Source of the DNA: Ardenticatenales bacterium
Lineage (GTDB): Bacteria; Chloroflexota; Anaerolineae; Promineifilales; Promineifilaceae
Direction: 5' to 3'
Length of the DNA stretch: 64,000 bases
NCBI GenBank assembly: GCA_020634515.1
Contig: JACKBL010000003.1
Span: 372,001 to 436,000 of the forward strand
Both the position numbers and the translations under genes were made by a program. Under the pieces are notes generated by a model that saw nothing but the letters and a program-made list of their open reading frames with translations, had not been told where the DNA came from and searched no databases. Position 1 is the stretch's first letter, and each line of letters opens with the position of its first letter. This document shows, in pieces, positions 50,402 through 57,773 of the stretch.

Positions 50402-50477
50402 CTTCCCGGAAGCTGTTTTGATGCCAAATGAATTGAATGGTGAGGCATTTGGGGCTTGAAATCGAGCTTCCGGGAAG
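50402..50477. repeat. Long-spacer REP-like element, intact copy
   Basis: CTTCCCGGAAGCT, about 50 nt spacer (GTTTTGATGCCAAATGAATT ...), AGCTTCCGGGAAG. The flanks CACGACCACC and ACCATATACCCC are shared with the broken copy at 11960-12477, so the mobile unit extends beyond the palindrome. Confidence 0.85.
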
Positions 50478-50545
50478 ATATCTTGAACCATATACCCCTG
50501 AGGCTGAACAGTTACTCGGGAAGATTATTTTCACGGGAGGAATTC

Positions 50546-52297
50546 GTGACCCCTCGCGCCGAAACATTGCATGGCGGCGTCCTCGTCGCCGAAGTGCTGC
50601 GCCGGCAGGGCGTGCCTTCTCTCTTCACCCTCTGCGGCGGGCACATCTCCCCCATCCTCGTAGCCGCCAAAGCGCTGGGCATCCGCATCGTGGATACGCG
50701 CCACGAGGCAACCGCCGTGTTTGCGGCGGACGCGGCGGCGCGGCTGACGGGCGTACCGGGCGTGGCCGCGGTCACGGCCGGCCCCGGCCTGACGAACACC
50801 ATCACCGCCGTGAAAAACGCGCAGTTGGCGCAGTCGCCCGTGGTGCTGCTGGGCGGCGCGGCTCCCACGCTGCTCAAGGGGCGCGGCGCGCTGCAAGATA
50901 TTGACCAGATGGCCCTGATGCGCCCGCATGTGAAGTGGGCGAAAGCGGTGCGCGCCGTGCGCGAGATCGTGCCCGCGCTCACGCGCGCCTTCGCCATCGC
51001 CCAAAGCGGTGTCCCCGGCCCCGTGTTCGTGGAACTGCCCATCGACATCCTTTACCCGGAAGCAGTGGTGCGCGAGTGGACGGCGGCCAGCCTCAGCCGC
51101 GGGCGCTCCCTGGCCAGCCGCGTCACCAATGGGTATGTAAATTGGCACGTGAACAACGTGTTCGCCCGCGCCGGGGAGCAGCGCGCGGAGGAACCGACGC
51201 CCGTTTCCGCGCCGCGACCGCCTATGGGTCAGGTACGGGCAGCGGCGGAGATGCTGGCGGCGGCGCGGCGCCCCGTCCTCGTCGTGGGCAGCCAGGCGCT
51301 GCTGGGCGCGCCGGCGGACGCCGCCGCCTTGCGCGACGCGATCCTGCGCCTGGGCATTCCCACGTACCTTTCCGGGATGGGGCGCGGGCTGTTGGGCCGG
51401 CATCCGCTGCACATGCGGCATGGGCGTGGGCAGGCGCTGAAGGAAGCGGACCTGATCATCCTGGCGGGCGTGCCCAATGATTTCCGCCTCAAGTATGGGG
51501 CGTATGCGCCGCGTCGCACGCCCGTGATCGCCGCCAACCGCAGCCGCGCGGAGATGCGTCAAAATCGCCGACCAACGCTGGGCGTGGCGGCGGATGCCGG
51601 TCTCTTTTTGCGCGCGCTGGCGGCAGCGGCCCCGGTCTCCAGCGGCCAATGGGCGGCGTGGCAGGAGACATTAAGCCAGCGCAACGCGGCCCGTGACGCG
51701 GACATTGCGGCGCAGGCGTCCGCGCCGACGGATTATGTCAATCCTATTCAGGTGTGCCGCGCATTGGAGGCGGTCATTGACGAGGAGAGCGTGATTGTAG
51801 GAGACGGGGGGGATTTTGTCGCTACTGCTTCTTACATTGTGCGCCCGCGCGCGCCGCTGTCGTGGCTCGATCCGGGGGTGTTTGGCACGTTGGGGGTGGG
51901 GGGTGGCTTTGCGTTGGGGGCGAAGTTGTGCCGACCGCAAGCGGAGGTGTGGGTGTTGTATGGGGATGGGTCGGTGGCGTATAGCCTGGCGGAATTTGAT
52001 ACGTTTTGCCGGCACAATCTCCCCATCATCGCCATCATCGGAAACGACGCCGCCTGGTCCCAGATCGCCCGCGACCAGGTGGACCTCCTCGGCGATTCCG
52101 TGGGAACCGACCTCGTTCACACCGCCTACCACGAAGCCGCGCAAGGATACGGCGGCGCGGGCATCCTCATCGAACGGGAAGAAGACCTGCTCCCCTGCCT
52201 GCGTGAAGCGCAAGCCATCGCCCGCCAGGGCCGCCCCGTCCTCGTGAACATCCTCATTGGCCGCACCGACTTCCGCAAGGGGTCCATCTCCATGTAG
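50546..52297 (+). CDS. Thiamine-diphosphate enzyme, acetolactate synthase-like
   Basis: 583 residues with the three-domain layout of AHAS/2-hydroxyacyl-CoA lyase relatives. The Pyr domain carries the catalytic Glu in DTRHEATAVFAADAAARLTG; the central domain has VLVVGSQALLG; the PP domain has the TPP motif from YGDGSVAYSLAEFDTFCRH to GNDAAWSQI. The FAD/allosteric features of true AHAS are not evident, and no small subunit gene is adjacent, so it may act as an oxalyl-CoA decarboxylase, acyloin synthase or ILVBL-like lyase. The start is GTG at 50546 with GGGAGG five bases upstream; in-frame codons further upstream lie in repeat DNA. Confidence 0.85.
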   Translation: MTPRAETLHGGVLVAEVLRRQGVPSLFTLCGGHISPILVAAKALGIRIVDTRHEATAVFAADAAARLTGVPGVAAVTAGPGLTNTITAVKNAQLAQSPVVLLGGAAPTLLKGRGALQDIDQMALMRPHVKWAKAVRAVREIVPALTRAFAIAQSGVPGPVFVELPIDILYPEAVVREWTAASLSRGRSLASRVTNGYVNWHVNNVFARAGEQRAEEPTPVSAPRPPMGQVRAAAEMLAAARRPVLVVGSQALLGAPADAAALRDAILRLGIPTYLSGMGRGLLGRHPLHMRHGRGQALKEADLIILAGVPNDFRLKYGAYAPRRTPVIAANRSRAEMRQNRRPTLGVAADAGLFLRALAAAAPVSSGQWAAWQETLSQRNAARDADIAAQASAPTDYVNPIQVCRALEAVIDEESVIVGDGGDFVATASYIVRPRAPLSWLDPGVFGTLGVGGGFALGAKLCRPQAEVWVLYGDGSVAYSLAEFDTFCRHNLPIIAIIGNDAAWSQIARDQVDLLGDSVGTDLVHTAYHEAAQGYGGAGILIEREEDLLPCLREAQAIARQGRPVLVNILIGRTDFRKGSISM

Positions 52298-52370
52298 CGC
52301 AAACCACCATCGGCCCGCGGGACGCGCAATGGACCCGGGCCGATGGCGGCATCAGAAAATAACAGGAGGC

Positions 52371-53525
52371 TCAAGTGTCTGAGAACGGGCCGAGCACGCG
52401 CTGGCGTTTGGCTTCCCGCCGCGTGTGCTGTTCGTGGATTTCGTGGATGTGGGCGACCTTTTCGGCAATGCCGGCATTTAACCACCTCACCCCATTCTCC
52501 ACCGTCGCCAGACTGCCCGCGCCATATGCCCCCGTGGCCGTGTCATCCTCCCACGGCGGATTTGCCACCAGCGCCCCCCCTTCGACCCAATCCATGTAAT
52601 AACTGTCCGTGGCAATGAAGTCTGTCTCGTCCACCACCTGATCCATGCGCGTCAGGTCGGGGCGCAAATGCAAGATCATGGCCGTTTCCAACTCGCCCGC
52701 GTGCCCCATGCCGCCGCGGGCGGAGCGGCGCGCAGCCTGCACCACCGGGGCGGCGATGTGCGCGGACGTGTGCAGCCAGGCGGTGGCGCAAAAGATGCGG
52801 CGGTGGCGTTCGCCCGCGTATTTGACGACGTTGACGAGGAAGGAGCAACTGCCGCCGTGCCCGCTCATGAGGTAGAAACGGTCGAAGCCGCGGGCGACGA
52901 GGGCGTCCACGATGGCCAGCCAAAAATCCTCGAATGCGCGGCCGCCGGTGTTGAGCGTGCCGGCAAAAGCGTACCGATGGGTACTCACGCCATAAGGAAA
53001 CACGGGCAGGCAGGTGGCTAATGCCGGCACAACCGCCGTCGCCCCCTGCCCAATCGCCTCAATAATCAACGTGTCCGTGGACAGGGGGAGATGGAAGCCG
53101 TGCTGCTCCGTGTGCCCGATGGGGATGATGACCACTTTGTCCCGTTCGGAAAATGCCGGCAGCGGCAGAGCAGGCGCGGCTTGCGACACATGTGGCAGCG
53201 CCAGCCGACCGCCACCCAACCCCAGGTCCACCCCCGTGGGCGTCAGCGCGAACACGCGGGAAAAACCATCCTCGCGTAAACTATCCAGCAGATTCGCCAC
53301 CAGCCGCCCCAACAGCGACTCCGCCACCGCCAACCCACTGCCGCGCCAGCCAAACGGCAGCGGCGGCAGCACGCCCACGCGCGCGGGCTGCCCCAACGCG
53401 CTCGCCGCCCGCGCCAGGTCATACCCCTCGCCCAGCGGCAGCAGCAGCGGCGTATCGCGCGGCAGCGCCGCCACCTCCGGCCACGTCATCGTCTCGTAGG
53501 AAAAGAATTCGGTGTTCATGCCCAT
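52371..53525 (-). CDS. Creatininase-family amidohydrolase with an N-terminal extension
   Basis: 384 residues. The creatininase domain starts near residue 130: IPIGHTEQHGFHLPLSTDTLI carries the first metal ligands (E, H, D), LNTGGRAFEDFW and FYLMSGHGGSCSFLVNVV follow, and GGMGHAGELETAMIL holds the last ligand Glu. Family members cleave cyclic or linear amides, for example creatinine or mycofactocin precursor. The first 125 residues (SYETMTWPEVAALPRDTPLLLPLGEG onward) resemble a degraded extra creatininase-like N-terminal half, making the protein about 120 residues longer than usual. Start 53525 (MGMNTEFF) or 53519 cannot be distinguished. Confidence 0.85.
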   Translation of the reverse strand: MGMNTEFFSYETMTWPEVAALPRDTPLLLPLGEGYDLARAASALGQPARVGVLPPLPFGWRGSGLAVAESLLGRLVANLLDSLREDGFSRVFALTPTGVDLGLGGGRLALPHVSQAAPALPLPAFSERDKVVIIPIGHTEQHGFHLPLSTDTLIIEAIGQGATAVVPALATCLPVFPYGVSTHRYAFAGTLNTGGRAFEDFWLAIVDALVARGFDRFYLMSGHGGSCSFLVNVVKYAGERHRRIFCATAWLHTSAHIAAPVVQAARRSARGGMGHAGELETAMILHLRPDLTRMDQVVDETDFIATDSYYMDWVEGGALVANPPWEDDTATGAYGAGSLATVENGVRWLNAGIAEKVAHIHEIHEQHTRREAKRQRVLGPFSDT

Positions 53526-53698
53526 CCATTGTACGAGAGGCGTGAATGGTGACAAGCGGTGCGGGGCAAAAAGCAAGGCACGATTCCACCTCCCTTGCAC
53601 GCCGCCACCTGGCGTCGGCGTCCCCCTGGTCATGCATCCGCCATCTGGTAACATAGAGTCCTGGCTGGCTGTCGGAGAACTCTTTCTGCTTCTCTTTG

Positions 53699-53790
53699 GG
53701 GACACGGATTAACGCGGAAAACGCGGATTCAGGCTCTCTTGGTCGTAAAAATCTGCGAAATCTGCGTGCAATCCGCGAAATCTGCGTTCT
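53699..53790 (+). repeat. Repeat family E, copy 3
   Basis: GGACACGGATTAACGCGG ... CGGATTCAGGCTCTCTTGG ... AATCTGCGAAATCTGCG. It fills much of the 328-bp gap between the divergent creatininase and cupin genes; the rest of the gap shows nothing else. Confidence 0.6.
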
Positions 53791-53853
53791 ACTTTCTATT
53801 TCCGACAGGCAGCTAGCAACTAAAAACGAACATCTGACAACGGAGAGAAAAAT

Positions 53854-54174
53854 ATGGAGGCTTTTGAGTTTATTCCTGATTTGATGACGCTGGTGGGGGA
53901 TGCGCCAACGGAAAGCATTGTCAGCCGCGCATTTTTCCGTGGCGAGAAGGCCAACGCCATTTTATTCGGCTTCGCCGCCGGGCAGGAGTTGTCGGAACAT
54001 ACGGCCTCGCACCCGGCAATTTTGCACTTTCTCAGCGGCGAGGCGCGGTTGACGCTGGGTGAGGAGGTGAAGATGGCGAAGGCGGGGACGTGGGTGCATA
54101 TGCCGGCACATCTCCCCCACGCCATCCTCGCCCAAACCCCCGTCACCATGCTCCTCCTCCTGCTAAAATCATGA
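53854..54174 (+). CDS. Small single-domain cupin
   Basis: 106 residues. The two cupin motifs are partly recognisable: GQELSEHTASHPAILHFLSGEARLTLG and AGTWVHMPAHLPHAILA, with His ligands for a metal. Likely binds a metal and small molecule; function unknown. GGAGAG lies upstream of the ATG. The stop codon overlaps the next start (ATGA), so the membrane protein downstream is translationally coupled. The TGCCGGCA site at 54102 marks a sharp base-skew flip inside the gene. Confidence 0.8.
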   Translation: MEAFEFIPDLMTLVGDAPTESIVSRAFFRGEKANAILFGFAAGQELSEHTASHPAILHFLSGEARLTLGEEVKMAKAGTWVHMPAHLPHAILAQTPVTMLLLLLKS

Positions 54175-55241
54175 AGCCGGCCCTCCGCCTCCCCCTTCTC
54201 CTCCTCGCCATCCTTGCCCTGCTCGTGGCCATGTGGGCCGGCCTGCTGCGCATCGGCTGGACGTTACCCACCTGGCAGCCTCGCCTGGCCCAAAGCCACG
54301 GCCCCCTCATGATTGGTGGCTTCCTGGGCACGCTGATCGCTCTGGAGCGCGTCGTCAGCCTCAACCGGCGCGCCGCCTACATCATCCCCGGAGTCGCCGC
54401 CGCCGGCGCACTGGCCTTGATGGTCGGCATCATCGGGTGGGGCAGTTGGCTCATCACGCTCGGCAGCCTGGGATTGGCCGCCCTGTTCCTCGTCATGCTG
54501 CGGCAGCATCCCGCGCTGCATACGGGCGTTATGGCGGGGGCGGCCTGGCTCTGGTTCGTGGGCAACGTCATTTGGCTGCTGGGGCGTCCGATCCATCAGG
54601 CCGTTTTGTGGTGGGCGAGTTTTCTCATTCTCACCATCGCCGGAGAGCGGCTGGAATTGAGCCGCATTCTGCGTCCGCCACGCCGCGCCCGGCAGTTGTT
54701 CCTGGGGGCGTTGTTGCTGGTCCTTATCGGACTGGTGCTTTCCGTGGGGGTGTATGATGCCGGCATTCGCCTCACCAGCATAGGATTCCTGGCCCTGGCC
54801 GCCTGGCTCCTGCGCTACGACCTCGCCCGGCGCACCGTGCGCCAACACGGCCTCCCCCGCTTTATCGCCATCTGCCTCCTATCCGGCTACGCCTGGCTGG
54901 GCGTCGGCAGCCTGCTCGCCCTCATCTTCGGCGGCATGCCCGCCGGCGTCTACTACGACGCCATTCTGCACGCCTGGTTTCTCGGCTTCGTCTTCGCCAT
55001 GATCTTCGGCCACGCCCCCATCATCTTCCCCGCCATCCTCGAACGCCCCATCACCTATCACGTCCGCTTCTACCTGCCTCTGGTGCTGCTCCACCTCTCC
55101 CTCCTACTGCGCCTCATTGGCGACCTGACCCTCTCCCCCTTCGCCCGTCGTTGGGGCGGCCTGCTGAACGTCGCCGTCCTCCTCCTCTTCCTGCTCAACA
55201 CGGCCATCAGCCTGCGCCAACCAACCCCCGCCCGTGCGTAA
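54171..55241 (+). CDS. Multi-spanning membrane protein, NnrS-like
   Basis: 356 residues with about 11-12 hydrophobic helices. SHGPLMIGGFLGTLIALERVV and HAWFLGFVFAMIFGHAPIIFPAIL contain histidines at helix positions resembling NnrS and haem-copper oxidase-like proteins, suggesting metal or haem binding in the membrane. NnrS proteins are linked to nitric-oxide stress, but sequence similarity is limited and this call is tentative. Starts at ATG 54171, overlapping the cupin stop. It is followed by a family B inverted repeat. Confidence 0.6.
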   Translation: MKPALRLPLLLLAILALLVAMWAGLLRIGWTLPTWQPRLAQSHGPLMIGGFLGTLIALERVVSLNRRAAYIIPGVAAAGALALMVGIIGWGSWLITLGSLGLAALFLVMLRQHPALHTGVMAGAAWLWFVGNVIWLLGRPIHQAVLWWASFLILTIAGERLELSRILRPPRRARQLFLGALLLVLIGLVLSVGVYDAGIRLTSIGFLALAAWLLRYDLARRTVRQHGLPRFIAICLLSGYAWLGVGSLLALIFGGMPAGVYYDAILHAWFLGFVFAMIFGHAPIIFPAILERPITYHVRFYLPLVLLHLSLLLRLIGDLTLSPFARRWGGLLNVAVLLLFLLNTAISLRQPTPARA

Positions 55242-55253
55242 CCGTCCCCCCAG

Positions 55254-55284
55254 GATTGGTTCATTCTTAGAGAATGAACCAATC
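55254..55284. repeat. Inverted repeat family B, between convergent genes
   Basis: 14-bp perfect arms GATTGGTTCATTCT / AGAATGAACCAATC with a TAG loop, located between the ends of two convergent genes, where it could work as a bidirectional terminator. Confidence 0.7.
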
Positions 55285-55312
55285 TTGGGGAGAACTTGAT
55301 TCTGGATGGTTC

Positions 55313-56101
55313 CTAAACAGGAAACTGCGACGCCCCGCCATCAAACATGAGGTTGTGGCCGTGAATAAACGAGGCCGCGGGAGAAGCCAGCCAGGCAATC
55401 GCCCGCCCAAACTCCGCCACATCCCCCATCCGCCGCAGGGGAATGGTGGCCGCGATTTTCTCCGCCTCTTCCTCAATGTCCGCGCCCGTGCCGGCAATCC
55501 GGCTCTGCAACAACTGCGCCACCCGTTCCGTCCAGGTAAAAGTCGGATTGATCGAATTCACGCGAATCCCACGCGGTCCCAACTCGTTCGCCATCGACTT
55601 CAACATGCCGATCACGGCCAGCCGCAGCGCGTTGGACAAAATCAGGTTGTCCACGGGCTGCTTGATGGATACCGACTCAATCGCTACGATGCTGCCACTC
55701 CCCTGCGCCAGCATAATGGGCACAACTGCATAGCAGAGGCGCACGGCGCTCATCAACGTTAACTGGGCCGCGGCTTCCCAATCTGCCGGCATCAAATCCA
55801 GAAATCGCCCCGGACGCGGACCACCCGCATTGGTAATTAGAATATCAATGCGCCCGAACTCGTCCAACGCAACCTGCGCCAGCCGCGCCACGTCCGCCGC
55901 CACCGTCACATCGGCGCGAGCCGCCACCACCCGCGCCCCCGTTTCCGCGCGAATCTCCGCCGCCGCCGTTTCAATCAGTTCGCTCCGGGCGCACATCACC
56001 ACCCGCGCCCCTTCAGCGGCCAGCGCCCGCGCCGCCGCCTTGCCCAACCCCTTCGAAGCCGCCGTCACCAGCGCCACCTTGTCTTCTAATTGCAAATCCA
56101 T
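55313..56101 (-). CDS. SDR-family protein with a degenerate YxxxK motif
   Basis: 262 residues. The cofactor site is VTAASKGLGKAAARALAAEGA and NAGGP is present, so NAD(P) binding looks intact. The catalytic stretch reads SVSIKQPVDNLILSNALRLAV: at the positions of the usual Tyr and Lys are Ser and Arg. Related proteins annotated as 3-oxoacyl-ACP reductases share this KQPVDNL pattern, so it is a conserved atypical branch and not a random mutation. Reductase activity by the classical mechanism is doubtful. C-terminal FIHGHNLMFDGGASQFPV is typical. Confidence 0.82.
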   Translation of the reverse strand: MDLQLEDKVALVTAASKGLGKAAARALAAEGARVVMCARSELIETAAAEIRAETGARVVAARADVTVAADVARLAQVALDEFGRIDILITNAGGPRPGRFLDLMPADWEAAAQLTLMSAVRLCYAVVPIMLAQGSGSIVAIESVSIKQPVDNLILSNALRLAVIGMLKSMANELGPRGIRVNSINPTFTWTERVAQLLQSRIAGTGADIEEEAEKIAATIPLRRMGDVAEFGRAIAWLASPAASFIHGHNLMFDGGASQFPV

Positions 56102-56143
56102 CGCCTCATTCCTCCACTGATTCACATCATTGATTGGTCTTGC

Positions 56144-56193
56144 GTAACGGCTAAGCCAGATTGGACCAATTTCCAGAGCGCGTTAGTAGTTAT
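56144..56193 (-). mobile_element. MITE family A, internally deleted 50-bp copy
   Basis: Termini GTAACGGCTAAGCCAGATTG and CGCGTTAGTAGTTAT remain, the middle is lost. Identical 8-bp flanks GGTCTTGC at 56136-56143 and 56194-56201 show it inserted by transposition. Confidence 0.88.
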
Positions 56194-56282
56194 GGTCTTG
56201 CAAGTATAGCACGGCTACAATAGGCGCGTGCTTTTTTACACCCCGTATCACCCAATTTACATAACTCCTTTGGAGACAGCCC

Positions 56283-57407
56283 ATGCCGGACCCAACCCCC
56301 GCCTATCTATCCCTCATGGCAAACCGCCAACCCATCACCGCTTCCGGCGCGACCCGCACGCGCTATCAGGCCGTGCCCCACTACACCGAAGGACTGTACG
56401 ACCTGGGGCGCGACAGCTACGCCTGGCTCGTGCCCAACGGCTCCTGGGGTGAATCCAACGCCGGGCTGATCGTCGGCGACGGAGCCTCGCTGCTGGTAGA
56501 CACGCTCTGGGACCTGCCCTACACGCGCGCCATGCTCGCCGCCCTGGAGCCGCTGCTGCGGAATGCCCCCCTGCACACCGTGGTGAACACGCACGCCGAT
56601 GGCGACCATTTCTGGGGCAACCTGCTCGTCAGCCAGGCGGACATAATCACCTCGGAAGCCAGTTACCGCGAGATGCTGGTGACGCAGCCGCGCACGATGC
56701 TGCTGTTGGGCAACGTGGGGCGGGCGCTGAGCCTGCTGCATCTGTTCGGCGCGGCCAAAGTCGGACACTGGTTCCAACAGATGGTGCGCCCCTATGATTT
56801 CGCCGGGGTGGTGCATTTCCCCGCCAAACGCACTTTCAGCGGCGAACTGGCGCTGGACGTAGGCGGGCGCGGCGTCCACCTCATCGAAGTCGGTCCCGCC
56901 CATACGCAGGGCGACTTGATGGTTCACGTCCCCGACGCCCGCCTCCTCTACGCCGCCGATATTCTCTTCATCGGCTCCACGCCCGTGATGTGGGCCGGCC
57001 CGGTGGAGAACTGGCTTGCGGCTCTGGACCACATCCTGGCGTTGGACGTGGACCTGATTGTGCCCGGACATGGCCCGCTCACGGACAAAGAAGGCGTGCG
57101 CCTGGTGAAGGGGTATTGGGAATACGTACAAAAAGAGGTGACGGAACGGTATCAGGCGGGGCTTTCTCCGCGGGCCGCCGCGCGCGACATCCTGCTCGCG
57201 CCCGACTACGCCCGCCAGCCCTTCGCCGACTGGGACTCCCCCGAACGCCTCCTCACCAGCACGCATACCCTCTACCGCCACCTGCAAGGGCGCACCGACC
57301 ACCCCAAACCACCGGAACTGCTGAACATCATGCGCCGGCAAGCCCTCCTGGCCCACGAACGCCCCCATGCCGCCCCCACCATCATGCGCCGGCGCGGCCA
57401 GGCCTGA
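56283..57407 (+). CDS. Metallo-beta-lactamase-fold hydrolase
   Basis: 374 residues. The MBL motif is VVNTHADGDHFWGN (HxDGDH, a variant of HxHxDH with Ala-Asp in the first pair), with a further His in VGPAHTQGDLMVH, an Asp in LLYAADILFIG and the final His in LIVPGHGPLTD. The C-terminal 100 residues are helical, resembling SoxH/quinoprotein-associated MBL proteins. Substrate unknown. TTTGGAGA upstream supports the ATG at 56283. No signal peptide. Confidence 0.85.
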   Translation: MPDPTPAYLSLMANRQPITASGATRTRYQAVPHYTEGLYDLGRDSYAWLVPNGSWGESNAGLIVGDGASLLVDTLWDLPYTRAMLAALEPLLRNAPLHTVVNTHADGDHFWGNLLVSQADIITSEASYREMLVTQPRTMLLLGNVGRALSLLHLFGAAKVGHWFQQMVRPYDFAGVVHFPAKRTFSGELALDVGGRGVHLIEVGPAHTQGDLMVHVPDARLLYAADILFIGSTPVMWAGPVENWLAALDHILALDVDLIVPGHGPLTDKEGVRLVKGYWEYVQKEVTERYQAGLSPRAAARDILLAPDYARQPFADWDSPERLLTSTHTLYRHLQGRTDHPKPPELLNIMRRQALLAHERPHAAPTIMRRRGQA

Positions 57408-57556
57408 GCGTACCGCCATCACCCCCTCGTAGGACAAAACGCCGTTTTGTCCCCTCAATTCGGCGAATTGCGCGACAAGAACGCCCTTCACATCATAATG
57501 CAGTATAATCGCCGCCGGGCAACCCCATCGTCACATCTGGTTCATAAATAATCTGG

Positions 57557-57731
57557 ACTCTGGCGTTTTTGGGAGTGGAGGCTTCAGCCGGCCCACATAT
57601 GGGGTTTGACCCGGCTGAAGCCTCGACTCCGATCACCATATGACCCGGCTAAAGCCTCGACTCCGATCCGATCACCATATGACCCGGCTAAAGCCTCGAC
57701 TCCGATCACCATATGTGGATTTCGCCAGACT
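57557..57731. repeat. Repeat family C, expanded copy with internal tandem units
   Basis: One full element (TCTGGCGTTTTTGGGAGTGG ... GGCTTCAGCCGGCCCACATA ...) followed by two further partial units of GACCCGGCTAAAGCCTCGAC plus CGATCACCATATG, ending in TTTCGCCAGACTCGA. It lies directly upstream of the DGR target gene. Confidence 0.85.
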
Positions 57732-57773
57732 CGAGAATAATCTACCCGGCAGCATACTTCTGGAGAAGCACCC

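Noticed and set aside
56307..57491. 394-codon open frame opposite the MBL hydrolase
   Set aside because: Shadow frame of a conserved metallohydrolase.
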